Assembly (NCBI GenBank): GCA_039583875.1
Contig: CM077149.1
Location: forward strand, 23,263,194 to 23,327,193
Origin: Platanthera guangdongensis
Lineage: Eukaryota; Streptophyta; Magnoliopsida; Asparagales; Orchidaceae
Length of the DNA stretch: 64,000 nucleotides
Direction: 5' to 3'
The position numbers and the translations under genes were made by a program. The notes under the pieces were generated by a model. That model saw only the letters and a list, made by a program, of their open reading frames with translations, ran no database searches and was not told the origin of the DNA. Below, in pieces: positions 31,961-43,771 of this stretch (within the stretch, counting starts at the first letter, position 1; every line of letters begins with the position of its first letter).

Positions 31961-32873
31961 GCATTCTCCTTCAACAAGAAACATATACTGATACAGAATA
32001 CATGAAAAAAAAGAAGTTGGAGAGAGAGAGAGCTCCATCTATTTAAGTGAAGAAAGGGACTTATATCAACATGTCCCTCAAGTGTAGATTCTGAACCAGT
32101 CTGCCAAGAAGGATTCAGATTGAGATCTGAATTTCAAGAAAGAAGTTGATTGAAGATAACCTTCAAAGGAGTTCAACCCTACTGAGTTCAGATTCAAGAA
32201 GCTTTGAATAAAGCTAAGAGTGGTTGTTCTCTGTCATCAGATTATTCTAAGAACTGATCAAGAAACCTTCCATCCTTTCTCTCTCTACCAGGGTAGTCGT
32301 ATATTACAAACCTAAATCTATTTTCTGTAGTATCTTTATAAGATCTGAGTTGTAAGCTTGTTTTTATAAAGGCTGAGTTGTAGGATATTATTTTCTCTGA
32401 GTGGTAGGCCTTGTTGAAGGCTGAGGTAGGGCTGTGAGCCTGAGTTTGTAGGAGATTGTTATCTCTGAGTTGTAGGACTTGTTGAAGGCTGAGGTAGGGC
32501 AGATTGCCTGAGCTGTAGGAGTGTGGACACACTCTGAGTTGTTGGAGCCTTGTTTGGGTTCTGAGCTGTAAGATCTGCGGATCTGAGGTGAAGAAAAGAA
32601 GTTAGGTCGAATCTAGCACACTGCTAGATAGGAGAAGGGGGAAAGTGGATGTACCCAGACCATGGGGAACCACTATAAAACTGTGTGCAATCTGTGACTG
32701 TGTGTATTTCTGTGAATTCTGTGATTGTGGTAGCTGTAGAACTGGTAGATTAATTTGATTATCTGAATAAATATTCTGCCTTAGTGTAAAAAGGAATTTC
32801 ACCTATTCACCCCCCCCCCTAGGTGTTTAGGAACCAATTCTTTCAGTTTTGACTTTTTAAAATAGGGGGAGAT

Positions 32874-34039
32874 TGTTGGGTCCATTGATCCCAACGTCCA
32901 AGATTTGTAAGAAGTCAAACAATTCAATGGTATACACATAGTTCTATTTGATGTATGTTTAAGTTCATTCATACATGTTGGTATTTATCGTAACCATTGG
33001 AGATATACATCAAGAGACAATGATAGGTGGACTCAAAGTGATAGGATGGAAATTCAGAAAAAAGACTAAGTCCAGAATCATTGAGTGAAGCAAGATCACT
33101 CGACGCCATACAGCTAATAGCATTGAGAGAAGTCTGACAGAAAAAGCCATGCAGCTAATAGCTATGAGAGAAGGCTTGCAGTCAATGATATATAATAGAG
33201 CTGAGAGAAGGCTGGGAGTCAAAGCTTATAGTATTGGGAGGCAGAAATGTGCTAAAGTCCACAAGCATTGAGTGAGCTCAACTCACTCAACGCCATATAG
33301 CCACAATCGTTGAGTCCATGACATTCTGTCAACGCCAAAGTATAGAAGCATTGAGTGATGCTCATTCACTCAACGTTAAATCAAAAGGCTTTTAGTATAG
33401 TATTCTTCTAAAGAAACAAGAATTCGGCTAAGTCCAAAATCGTTAAGTGAAGCCAGTTCACTCAACACACTCAACGCCAAACTTCAGCAAGAAGACAAGG
33501 TTGCAGGAAATCAGGCTAAGTATAAATCTGTTGAGTGAAGCTTATACACTCAACACTCTCAACATATTTAAGCAGAAAGGGCAGAAGAATATGGCTAAGA
33601 CAAAAAGCATTGAGTGAGGCATATACTCTCAACGCCTAGTAGAGCTAAAGAAAATTCAAAGTCCAGAGTTGTTGAGTATTGCTTATCCATTTTTCGTCGA
33701 GCTGAGCTCTGAGTTCGTCTAACAGAGTTCAGAGTTCGTAAAACTCATCTTTCACTTTTTCGTCGCGGTGAGCTCTCGATTCGTCAAACTAAGTTTAGAA
33801 TTCGTCGAACTCATCTTTCGCTTTTTTGTCAAGCTATGCTCTAGTTTTGCACAACGGAGTTCAGAATTCATTGAACTCAGCTTTCACTTTTTTTCGTCAA
33901 ACTAAGCTCTGGGTTTATCGAACGGAGTTCAAAATTCGTCGAACTCAGCTTTCATTTTTTTCAACAAGCTAAGCTTTTGGTTCATCGAAGTGAGTTCAGA
34001 ATTCGTCGACCTCAGCTTTCACCTTTTCGACGAGCTGAG
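32874..34039 (+). repeat. Element D 3' LTR, segment 1 (start and U3 arrays)
   Basis: Two different arrays follow each other. 33060-33690 has CATTGAGTGA / ACTCACTCAACG units, half-sites of TTGAGT/ACTCAA; 33700-34035 has TTCGTCGAACTCAGCTTTC units of about 60 bases. It is cut by gypsy E at 34039. Confidence 0.85.
34035..34039. repeat. Target site duplication CTGAG, left (element E)
   Basis: Matches 42838-42842 on the other side of E. Confidence 0.92.
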
Positions 34040-34097
34040 TGTAACGCCCCGAAAATTGTATTTGAGTTGGTCGCATAAAAAGGGATTTTTGTACCGG

Positions 34098-34440
34098 TAT
34101 ATGGGTACACGGCCTAGGACACGGGCGTGTCCAAGTCCGTGTCTGGCATGGTGTTTTGGCAGATTTTTATCACGAGAAGGACACGACAAGGAACACGACT
34201 TAATGACACGGGCATGTCATTTAACACGGGCGTGTGCCTACCCGTGCGAGTACCTGTATTTCCAAGGGTTGTGTCGGTTGGCGCGGCGGTTATATATGTC
34301 ACGCCCCCGGACACGGGCATGTCGAGGACCCGACACGGGCGTGTCAAGTGAGACATGGGCGTGTTGGAGCCCGTATGAGTCTCTGTGTTCGACAATCGTG
34401 CCTGGATCGAGGAACACGACCTGGGACACGGCCGTGTGCC
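34098..34440 (+). repeat. ACACGGGCGTGT array, E 5' LTR
   Basis: About ten near-palindromic units ACACGGGCGTGTC and ACACGGCCGTGT, with GTCGG or CCCGTG linkers. The same unit is arrayed at 40962-41290 (E 3' LTR) and 56445-56990 (element I). Confidence 0.88.
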
Positions 34441-34731
34441 AAGTCGTGTTCGGCCCAGCCCAGGTCTGTTGATTTTTGAGTGGATCAGAGCCGTTCGATT
34501 TCTTTATTTTAAATCTGACAGCCCTGGGGAAACCCTGCTCTGTTAAGGTCGAAAATAGAGGATCAATTCCTCATTTTCTCCCTTAGTCTCTCTCTCTCAA
34601 GGAGTTGGAAAGAGGAGGAAGAAGGAGGAGTTTTCCGGCCGCCGGCAGAGCATTAGAGCACCGTTTTGACATCTGAGAGTGGATCTATGGAGGAAAGTTC
34701 ATTGCGAAGATTTTCATCCGTGTAGTTTTCT

Positions 34732-34755
34732 ATGGCGCCAAAGCGTACTACAAGG
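34732..34755 (+). CDS. gag: Element E putative gag exon 1 inside the LTR
   Basis: ATG GCG CCA AAG CGT ACT ACA AGG, encoding MAPKRTTR, is directly followed by GTAAC. These eight codons resemble the contiguous gag start of element I (MSKRPVTR). Joined to the acceptor CTTCTATAG before 36234 they are in frame with the gag body. The call rests on splice-site shape, frame and similarity to I. Confidence 0.5.
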
Positions 34756-36233
34756 GTAACGATTCTCTACTTGAGCATATGAAGCTCTTCCTTTTTGCAT
34801 AGGGAAAACCCGCTCCCGCGAGTGTGCGGCGAGTGTGCAGTGTTCCTTGTGGTTGACGGGAATAGTCCACCTTGTGTTGCATATAGAGTCCGGAATCGAA
34901 GTACGTGCATAGGCATTGTGTGTGAAGCCTACCCGAACATGTTGGTCTGGATCGGTGATTTTGCATTTGTTATGATTTGCCGGAGAAGACTCTGTGCTTT
35001 GGGTTTTCGGGTTTCTACGCGATAGATTGCAGCATGGATCCTTGGGGGTTAGCTCCAAGATGCACCCGGAAAACTGAGTGGAATCGTTGTTCTACTAACT
35101 TGGCGGTCTTGGAACCGGCCTTGAACATAACTGGGTTATGTGATTGATTGGAATATTAGGATCCGAGAGAAGCTTGGCGCATGCGTACGTCTTAATGTGA
35201 ACTACGCGGTTGAGCAACGGGCAAGTGGAATTGGACCTAGGCTATGTAGTTCGGTGCGAGAGACCAGAAAAGGGGACTGGCCATTGGCATAGTCGGGAGC
35301 CTTAGACAGTGGTTAGAAATGCTAAAATGCTCATGTTGTTGCCATCCTAGGGGTGGTGGTGAAGACGCTGAATTGTCAGGATTCATTGTTAATGTGCCCT
35401 GAGAGCACGTGGTGTTTGGCCGTGCAAGCCTACACCTGTGGCGAAGTATGTTTTCACATAATTGTTTAGTTGGGCTAATGATATGCAGGGAAGGAGCACG
35501 ACCGTCCTGAGAAAGGGACGGAGTCATTATAATTTGGTCGACTTTAGCTGATCGTTGCCTGTTTACCACCGTGCGGTGGAATGTTGCTTTCAGGTGCTGC
35601 GGAGCCGAGTGCAAAATAGCGGGCTGGAGCCCATGTTGCCATGTTGGCCCTTGAAGGCCTTAACAAATAGTTGTTTTTATTTTGTCATGTGTAGCCGGCC
35701 TATGAGCCGATGTGTGTACGACACTATTTGATAAGTGAACTATTGTAAGGCCATAAGGCCATGTAACTTTCAGTGTATTGTTATTTCATTCCAGTTATAT
35801 TGTCTGTGGACATTCATGTAAATTGATTATTCAGTTTGGGTTCTTTCCACTTTTAAAAGCTTCCGCTAGAATGCTCTGTGTTAGGACGAGTAGTCTTAAT
35901 TGGATAGTTTGGTTATTAATACGTAACCCTTCCGTCTGTCTGTGGTATATGGCGTCGGGTTCCAGCTGGACCTTCTGTTATATGTCATATGACAGATGGG
36001 GGTGTTACAATTTGGTATCAGACTTCTGGTTACGGTCAGGCTTAAATGAATTCGTGGGCGAATTCGTTTAACGGGTGGTGAGCACATGTGTGCGTCATCA
36101 TTATAACACCAAAAAGAACCCATGAATGTCCACTTAGGAATGAAAAATACACTTATTTTGTGGAATCTGAGTGTTCCAATGATTGCTTTTAGCAATTTGG
36201 TTGTCGTCTAATCGTGTGTCTTTTCTTCTATAG
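34756..36233 (+). other. Element E putative leader intron (spans LTR end and PBS)
   Basis: GTAAC at the donor and TTTTCTTCTATAG at the acceptor, 1478 bases. Removal brings the LTR-encoded ATG exon in frame with gag. The PBS lies inside it, so a spliced RNA would make Gag but could not be reverse-transcribed. Confidence 0.45.
36013..36024 (+). other. Primer binding site of element E
   Basis: TGGTATCAGACT three bases after the LTR end, tRNA-Met-like with divergence at the distal end. Confidence 0.75.
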
Positions 36234-37377
36234 GTAGCTAGGAGCGGTGCTGATCAATCAGAGCGTCCGCAATCGACGGAAAGTAGTGCACCGAGAGACA
36301 TGCCTACTACACCTCCTTCAGCGGCCACCATCAGGATGGTGGCTGAAGCCGTATTTGCGATGATTAATGCACAACCTGCAAGGCAAATGCACCACACACC
36401 TCCTGTCATGGAGCCAGAACCGGTTAGGGTGGCATAGCCGAGAGTGGTGGATTGCGCAGTAGTTGATCTGGTAGAGCCGAGGAGAGCTATGGAGAAGCAG
36501 CTTAAGCATGAAATGGGCTTTAATCCCCCAGTATTTAACGGGACTGGAATGCCAGCTCAAGCTGAGGACTGTCTCTCTACGATAAAGAGGGTTTTGATAG
36601 CCATGTTAACTGAGGAGTGGCAGAAGAACACCATAGCGACCTTTCTTTTGGCGGGTGAAGCGAGGCTGTGGTGGGATGAGTTGGAGTTTCACCTCTTAGT
36701 GGGTAGGAAGTTTGCTGATGTGCCTGTGGAGGAATTTTCAAGATTGTTCCTGGCCAGATATCTACCCTCTACTCAGAAGCTTGAGATGGAGAACCAATAT
36801 CGTGTGTTGACTCAAGAATCCAGAAGCGTGGACGAGTACCTCCACGAGTTTACACGGTTGGGTCGGTATGCTGGGGCTATGTTTACGGAAGAGGAGAGGA
36901 AGACCAACCGATTTTTTGAGGGTCTTCGTGGTGACCTACAGTTACTCCTTGCTGGACCCAAGGCGCAGGGCTTCCTAGCCTTAGTCAACTCGGCCCGGTC
37001 TTTGGAAAAGGTTGTGAAGAGGGTGCAAGAGAAGAAGGACTCAGGAGAAAAGAAGACAGAGTTCAAAGTGCCTAGTGCAAAGTCAGGATTCCGCAGATGG
37101 AACAAGAAGCAGAGGACTTCGAACTCAGCTCCTTCTTCTGGTGCATCAGGGGCAACCACAAGTCGAGTCCCAGGAGCTTGCTACAACTATGGGAAGACGG
37201 GGCATTTTGCTCGTGAGTGTTGGAGCGGACAGGCAAAGTCTGAGAGGAAGTCTGGAGTGATTTCTTTGGAGAATGGGAAGGCGGTGGAGTTAACCGCGTC
37301 CCATGAAGCTCCAGTCTAGCCTAGAGTTTATAATCTTGGTCTGCAAGAGGCCATAAAGCAAGCTGACGTGGTGACAG
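36234..37377 (+). pseudogene. gag: Element E gag body
   Basis: Frame from 36234 through an internal ATG (36300) to the gag/protease intron at 37378. A TAG near 36435 and another at 37317-37319 interrupt it; both fit CAG-to-TAG. The gypsy gag domain spans about 36500-36990 (EARLWWDELEF, PVEEFSRLFLARYLP, DEYLHEFTRLGRYAG). The zinc knuckle CYNYGKTGHFARECW has its second Cys replaced by Tyr. The Gag C-terminal segment ends QADVVTG at the splice donor. Confidence 0.8.
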
Positions 37378-37455
37378 GTATGAGTTAATTTATATTAGAT
37401 TAACTTTTGTAGTTGTTACCTCTTTTATGTGTTAGCTTACTTCTGTTGTTGCTAG
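37378..37455 (+). other. Putative 78-bp intron between gag and protease, element E
   Basis: Starts GTATGAG and ends TTGTTGCTAG, is T-rich and holds two in-frame stops. Its removal joins VVTG to FVLILDCPAGALFDTGASH in one frame with phase 1 in the Gly codon. Element I has a 77-base segment with the same properties at the same codon. Confidence 0.7.
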
Positions 37456-37846
37456 GATTTGTTTTGATTCTCGATTGTCCGGCAGGAGCCTTGTTTGATA
37501 CAGGAGCTTCGCATTCCTTCTTGTCCGAACGATTTGTGACGCGCATCGGGGTCCCTCCCTCGATGTCAAAAGACAAGTTGGATGTGTTGTTGCACAATGG
37601 GTGCTCAATGCGCGCGGATAAGGTCTATGTAGTCAAGGTTCGGATTGGGGATCAGGAGTTTGATTTGCGAGCATTGATTCTACCGTTAGTAGAGTTCGAT
37701 GTAATCTTTGGTATGGACTGGCTCTCGGAGCAGCGAGCTCACATGGATTGCAACCGAAAGGAGGTTAAGTTGGGATTAAATTCTGAACGGGAGACTACGT
37801 TTGCGGGCATGAAGGGGTCAGGGAAAGTTTTGATGTCGGCCTTCAG
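37456..37846 (+). pseudogene. pol: Element E protease
   Basis: ALFDTGASHSFLSERF holds the active-site triad DTG. It is followed by EFDVIFGMDWLSEQRAHMDC, the usual distal protease motif. A one-base deletion near 37845 changes the frame to that of RT. Confidence 0.85.
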
Positions 37847-39358
37847 GTGATTAAGGCAGTTCGGTCTGGGGCAGAGCTGTTTGTCACATTGGTGCAGGCT
37901 TCCATGCCTAGGACTAGTCTGTATAGTATCCTAGCTGTGTCCAAGTATCCTGATGTGTTTCGAGATGATCTCCCAGGAGCTCCTCCTCAGCGGGAGATAG
38001 ACTTTACTATTGAGCTGGTACCGGGTGCCAAACCAGTGTCACGCTCTACGTATCGGATAGGGCCAAAAGAGATGGCGGAGTTGAAGGTGCAACTGCAAGA
38101 GTTGTTAGAGCAAGGTTATATGTGTCCAAGTTCGTCGTCTTGGAGCGCACTAGTTCCCTTCGTTAAGAAGAAAGATGGGAGCTTGCGGCTTTGTATCGAC
38201 TATCGGGAATTAAACAAGCTTACGGAAAAGAATAAGTATTCGATCCCGAGAATTGACGATCTATTTGATCATTTGGTTGGGTCAACGGTATATTCAAAGT
38301 TAGATCTGAAGTCCGGTTACTACCAATTGAGGATAAGTGAGAGTGACATCCCATAGACAGCATTCAATACGTGGTTTGGGCATTACGAGTTCACGTTCAT
38401 TCCATTTGGTTTGACCAATGCGCCATCCGTGTTTATGGATCTGATGAACAGGACGTTCAGAGAGTACCTGAACCGTTTTGTGATAGTATTTATCGACGAT
38501 ATCCTGGTGTACTCGCAGTGTGAAGAGGATCACTACAATCACCTGCACATGGTGTTGGAGATGTTGAGGAGAAACCAGTTGTATGCTAAGTTCTCCAAGT
38601 ATGAGTTCTGGTTATCCTCGATAGCGTTCCTTGGTACGGTTGTTAGTGGAGAAGGGATAACTGTGGATCCGGCGAAGATAATGGCGATACGGGAGTGGCC
38701 TGCTTTGACTACAGTGGCGGAGGTCCGGAGCTTTCTGGGGCTTGCTGGCTACTATAAGCGCTTCGTAGAGAACTTCTCGCGGATAGCGCTACCACTCACG
38801 ACTTTCACTAGGAAGAATCAGAAGTTTTTGTGGTCTTCGGAGTGCGAACAGGCTTTTGAAGAGTTGAAGAGGCGGTTGACCACAGTGCCTATTTTATGTT
38901 CCCCAAGTGGAACCGAAGGGTTCGAAATCTATAGTGATGCTTCGGGCAGTGGTTTGGGCTGTGTTCTGCTACATTATGGGAGTGTGATAGCCTACGGTTC
39001 ATGACAATTGAAGGCTCACAAGATAAATTATCTGGTCCATGACTTGGAGTTAGCGGTCGTGATATTTTCTTTAAAGCTATGGAGGCACTATTTGTACGGT
39101 GTGAAAGTCGATATATACACCGATCATAAGAGCTTGAAGTACCTGTTAGATCAAAAAGATCTGAACATGAGGCAGCGGAGGTGGATGGTGTTCCTAGGGG
39201 ACTACACCTTCAAGATATATTATGTGCCAGGGAAAGGTAATGTAGTGGCGTATGCGTTGAGTTGTAAGGTTCCTGCACAGGCCAACTGGTTATCAGTACA
39301 TGATGAGAGATTGGTCCGTAAGTTTGAGGCTTTGGAGATATCTTACATCGAGAAGTAG
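37847..39358 (+). pseudogene. pol: Element E reverse transcriptase and RNase H
   Basis: [45 protein letters not shown] and the catalytic [10 protein letters not shown], then RNase H ([27 protein letters not shown]). Stops lie at 38354-38356 (TAG after SDIP), 39002-39004 (TGA before QLKAH) and 39356-39358 (TAG). All lie in one frame, so only point changes separate it from an open pol. Confidence 0.87.
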
Positions 39359-40735
39359 TCTAGTACTGAGGCGAAACTGTTTTGGACCGAGGTGCAGTGT
39401 GACCTAGCTAATAGAGTTCGGTGAGCTTTGATTCAGGATAACAACATGAAGCAGATCTTGGATGAATCATTGGATGTGTCAGATTCCCAGTTTGTTGTTG
39501 AGGATGGGTTGCTAAGGAAGGACGATCACCTATGCGTTCCTAGTGCGGATAATCTTCGGGAGGAGTTGATGTACGAGGCTCATCATACCAAGTACTCAAT
39601 CCTCCCGGGAAGCACGAAGATGTATAGAAACATGAAGAAATTATTTTGGTGGCCAGGATTGAAGAAAGATGTAGCACTCTATGTGGCCAAGTGTCAAACT
39701 TGTGCCTTGGTGAAGGCAGAGTGCCAGAAGCCCGGAGGTTTCCTAAAGTCCTTGCCTATCCAGAAATGGAAATTTAACGACATATCTATGGATTTTGTGC
39801 ATGGTTTGCCGAAGTCGCAGAGGGGAAACGACGCTATCTGGGTGGTCGTGGATAGGTTGACAAAGGTGTCGCACTTCATCCCGATCAGGAAGGAAGATCC
39901 GGCGGAAAGGTTGGCCAAACTCTATGTGGAGAATATTGTACGGTTGCATGGTGTGCCCCGCAGTATTGTTAGTGATCGAGATGGATGCTTCACGTCAAAT
40001 GACTGGAGGTTGGTGCATAGTCTGTTGGGTACTAAGCTAAAGTTCAGCACAGCCTTTCATCCACAGACGGATGGCCAAACCGAGAGGGTAAACCGGACGT
40101 TGGAGGACATGCTTCGCATGTGCGTCATAAATTTTAAAAAGCAGTGGGAAGATCATCTATAGATGGTGGAGTTTGCGTATAACAACAGCTTTCAGGCGAG
40201 TATCGGAATGGCCCCTTTCGAGGCCTTGTACGGGAGAAAGTGTCGCACGCCTTTGTCTTGGTTGGAGACAGGCGAGTCGAAGCTTTACAAACATCAAGCG
40301 GTGGAAGATGCCACTTCAGTGATACGGACAATTCAGGAACAGTTGAAGATCGCTTAGGACAGATAGTCAAAGTACTATAATGCCAAACATAGGAACGTGG
40401 AGTTCAGTGTTGGTGACTGGGTGTACTTGAAAATCAAACCGTTCAAGGGTGTCTCATGGGTTCGACGCTTGAAGAAGCTGAGTCCGAGATACCTTGGACC
40501 ATTTGAGATCCCGTAGCGTGTTGGCGAAGCAGTGTCTAGATTGAAGCTGTCGGTGGAGTTGAGTGGGCTACAATATGTGTTCCACGTATCAGTGTTGCGT
40601 AAGGCGGTGCAAGAGCCTTCGCAGATAGTTGCGGTTGATCAAGTGCCAATTGATTACGAGTTAACGACAAAGGTCAAGCCCATACGTATAGAAGACGTTG
40701 AAGTCAAGCGAATCCGCAACAAGGATATCTGAATG
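39359..40735 (+). pseudogene. pol: Element E integrase and C-terminal domain
   Basis: Same frame as RT. Zinc-binding HHCC region (HHTKYS...CQTCALVKAEC), DDE core (MDFVHGLPKS, SIVSDRDGCFTS, HPQTDGQTERVNRTLEDM), then the GPY-type region and a C-terminus ending VEVKRIRNKDI, TGA at 40730-40732. Stops at 40160-40162, 40355-40357 and shortly after fit CAG-to-TAG. A chromodomain would start here in Tekay/Del elements, but only traces (MVNVRWDN) remain after the stop. Confidence 0.85.
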
Positions 40736-40880
40736 GTTAATGTCCGTTGGGATAATTGCGGATGTGAGGAGCTTTCTTGCGAGCGAGGGCAGCTATGTTG
40801 GAAGAATACCCCGAGTTATTCCGTTCAGGTAACTTGTAATTTTGTGTACCTTTACTTAATTTCAGGATGAAATTCCTTAA

Positions 40881-40892
40881 TTGGGGGAGATT
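40881..40892 (+). other. Polypurine tract of element E
   Basis: TTGGGGGAGATT directly before the 3' LTR. Confidence 0.8.
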
Positions 40893-42837
40893 TGTAACGC
40901 CCCGAAAATTGTATTTGAGTTGGTCGCATAAAAAGGGATTTTGTTGTCTGAATAGGGGTACACGGCCTAGGACGCGAGCGTGTCCAAGGCCGTGTCTGGC
41001 ATGGTGTTTTGGCTGATTTTTATCCCGAGAAGGACACGGCAAGGAAAACTGCTTAATGACACGGGCGTGTGCCTACCCGTGTAAGTACCCGTGTTTCCAA
41101 GGGTCGTGTCGGTTGGCGTAGTGGTTATATGTGACACGCCCCCGGACACGGGCATGTCGAGGACCCGACACGGGCGTGTCGAGTGAGACACGGGCGTGTC
41201 GGAGCCCGTGTGAGTCTCTGTGTTTGACGATCGTGCTTGGATCGAGGCACAGGGCCCGGGACACAGCCGTGTGCCAAGCCGTGTTCGGCCCAGGTTTGTT
41301 GATTTTCGAGCAGATCAGAGCCGTTCGATTTCTTTATTTTAAATCCGACGGCCCTGGGGAAACCCTGCTCTGTTAAGGTCGGAAATAGAGGATCAATTCC
41401 TCATTTTCTCCCTTTGTCTCTCTCTCAAGGAGTTGGAAAGAGGAGGAAGAAGGAGGAGTTTTTCGGCCGCCGACGGAGTATCGGAGCACCGTTTTGAGAT
41501 CTGAGAGCAGATCCGTGGAGGAAAGTTTGTTGCGAAGATTTCCATCCGTGTAGTTTTCTATGACGCCAAAGCATACTACAAGGGTAACGATTCTCTACTT
41601 GAGCATGTGAAGCTCTTCCTTTTTGCATAGGTAAAACCCGCTCCCGCGAGTGTGCGGCGAGTGTGCGGTGTTCCTTGGGGTTGACGGGAATAGTCCCCCT
41701 TGTGTTGCATATAGAGTCCGGAATCGAAGTACGGGCATAGGCATTGTGTGTGAAGCCCACCCGGACATGTTGGTCTGGATCGGTGATGTTGCATTTGTTA
41801 TGATTTGCTGGAGAAGAATTCGTTCTTTGGTTTTTCGGGTTTCTACGCAATAGATTGCAGTAGAGATCCTTGGTGGTTAGCTCCAAGGTGCACTTGGAAA
41901 ACTGAGCGGAATCGTTGTTCTGCTAACTTGGCGGTCTGGGAACCGGCCTTGAACATAACTGGGTTATGTGATTGATTGGAATATTAGGATCCGAGAGAAG
42001 CTTGGCCCGTCCGTACGTCTTAATGTGAAGTACGCAGTTGAGCAACAGGTAAGTGGAATTGGACCTGGGCTATGTGGTTCGGTGCGAGAGACCCGAAAAG
42101 GGGACTGGCCGTTGGCATAGTCAGGAGCCTTAGACAATGGTCAGGAAGGCTAAAATGCTCATGTTGTTGACATTCTGGGGGTGGTGTTGAAGACGCTGAA
42201 GTGTCAGGATTCACCGTTAATGTACCCTGAGTGCACGGGGTGTTTTGCCGTGCGAGTCTACACCTGTGGCGAAGTATGTTTTCACATAATTGTTTAGGTG
42301 GGCTAATGATATGCAGGGAAGGAGCGCCGTCGTCCCGAGAAAGGGACGGAGTCGTTATAATTTGGTCGGCTTTAGCTGACCGTTGCCTGTTTGCCACCGT
42401 GCGGTGTAATGTTGCTTGCAGGTGCCGCGGAGCCGAGTGCAAAATAGCGGGCTGGAGCCCATGTTGCCGTGCTGGCCCTCAAAGGCCTTAGCGAATAGTT
42501 GTTTTTATTTTGTCATGTGTGGCCGACCTGCGAGCCGATGTATGTAAGACACTATTTGATAAGTGAACTATTGTAATGTCATAAGGCCATGTAACTTTCA
42601 GTGTATTGCTAATTCATTCCAGTGGTAGTGTCTGTGGACATTCATGTAAATTGATTATTCAGTTTGGGTTCTTTCCACTTTTAAAAGCTTCTGCTAGAAT
42701 GCTCTGTGTTAGGACGAGTAGTCTTAATTGGATAGTTTGGTTATTAATACGTAACCCTTCCGTCTGTTCGTGGTATATGGTGTCGGGTTCCCGCTGGACC
42801 TTCTATTATATGACATACGATGGATGGGGGTATTACA
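40893..42837 (+). repeat. Element E 3' LTR
   Basis: Pairs with 34040-36009, preceded by the purine tract TTGGGGGAGATT. It has several small deletions relative to the 5' copy in the array region (for example near 41060). The ATG equivalent is at 41560-41562. Confidence 0.92.
40962..41290 (+). repeat. ACACGGGCGTGT array, E 3' LTR
   Basis: Counterpart of 34098-34440 with one unit deleted near 41060. Confidence 0.88.
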
Positions 42838-42842
42838 CTGAG
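42838..42842. repeat. Target site duplication CTGAG, right (element E)
   Basis: Directly follows the TATTACA end of the E 3' LTR. Confidence 0.92.
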
Positions 42843-43099
42843 CTCTGTGTTCGTCCACCTGAGTTTTTGTGTTCGTTGAATTGAGGATTTCTGAAATGAT
42901 GCTTGTTTTTGCTAAGTCCAGAATGATATTGACATCACCAAAGTCAACAAGTCAACGAATTTCAGATTCTTTATTTAAATGTCACAATTCGACATTAACG
43001 TCACTATTAGTCTATAGTGAATCTTAATTTGATTAAGCTGAGGTTTTGTCCACCGTTAAAACTAGGACATGTGTCAATCATCCAGCAGATAAAAAGAAT

Positions 43100-43108
43100 T
43101 ATAAATAG
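43100..43108 (+). promoter_or_regulatory. TATA box of D LTR
   Basis: TATAAATAG about 200 bases after the last palindrome-type unit of D. Confidence 0.55.
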
Positions 43109-43771
43109 CAGCTGAGATCGAGATTAAAAATGAATCCAGGAATTAATTCTGAAAAATAAGAAGCGGGAGTTTGTCGTCTCCATCCGCCATTGTTACAGAG
43201 CCAAGAACTTCAAATTGATAAATCTGAAGGGTTTCTGAGTTTTATGGTTCAATCAACATCTACTACAACAAGTACAGAGGAAATCTCAGAGGAAGACGAA
43301 TCAGTCAATTCAAGCCCTAGTTGAAGTTGATTCACGATCCAAGCCGAGCCAAATCTGAAGATCATTCTCTCAATCATTGAAGAAGAAGAAAATACCTGTA
43401 CAGAGTTTTCTCTAGATAGAAGGTGAGGCAGAGTAATTCATTTACTGTTGTGTATTGTGTCCACACTAACCCAGATTTGATGAAGTCATCCTTGAACAAA
43501 GATGAATTAAGTAGTATTTGATGCTTTGTTTAAGTTATGTGTTTGCAGGAATCTTATGGGAAGTGTAGACCAATGTCAGTCTACAATGGGTCACCAAACA
43601 CAGGACCATACAATGTAATCCCTCATTGTGTGTTCCAAAGTATTGACTCATGTGTAGCCTCTCTATTGGGATACACTTCATATTCATGCTATAGGACTAA
43701 GTGAAAAGACTTGATGCTGGTTTCACCTTAGAAGAAGAAAAAGTTCTGTCAAGAACATTTTCCTAAGTAAA

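Larger units (their letters stand above)
31213..32845 (+). repeat. Element C' 3' LTR
   Basis: 1633 bases, TGTTGGGTACATTGG to ACCAATTCTTTCA. It holds the GTGTCGACAC array (31368-31815), TATATAAAG (31952-31960), the distal hairpin (32645-32680) and a CACCTATTCAC-(C)n-TAGGTG stem-loop near its end. Its start aligns with the B LTR, and its end differs from the B and C5 ends. Confidence 0.9.
34040..36009 (+). repeat. Element E 5' LTR
   Basis: TGTAACGCCCCGAAAATTG to GGTGTTACA. It contains the ACACGGGCGTGT array (34098-34440) and the ATG at 34732 that I propose as the gag start. Confidence 0.92.
34040..42837 (+). mobile_element. Element E: full-length Ty3/gypsy chromovirus (Tekay/Del-like)
   Basis: 8.8 kb with LTRs of 1970 and 1945 bases, TSD CTGAG (34035-34039 and 42838-42842), tRNA-Met-type PBS and gag, protease, RT, RNase H and integrase in gypsy order. 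The integrase C-terminus resembles Tekay/Del chromoviruses; the chromodomain itself is eroded. All long frames carry stops. It sits in the LTR of copia D. Confidence 0.93.
42838..43445 (+). repeat. Element D 3' LTR, segment 2
   Basis: Resumes after E with the TSD CTGAG and the end of the TCGTCGAA-type array, then TATAAATAG at 43100-43108 and a leader with CT-rich and AAG-rich stretches. It is cut by LTR F at 43445. Confidence 0.8.

Noticed and set aside
33990..34472. 160-codon ORF across the E LTR array (and similar ORFs at 34114-34479, 40967-41376, 56382-56852, 24705-25027, 31350-31734)
   Set aside because: They are translations of the tandem palindrome arrays. The same repeat is open in several frames on both strands, with no domain and no conserved start.
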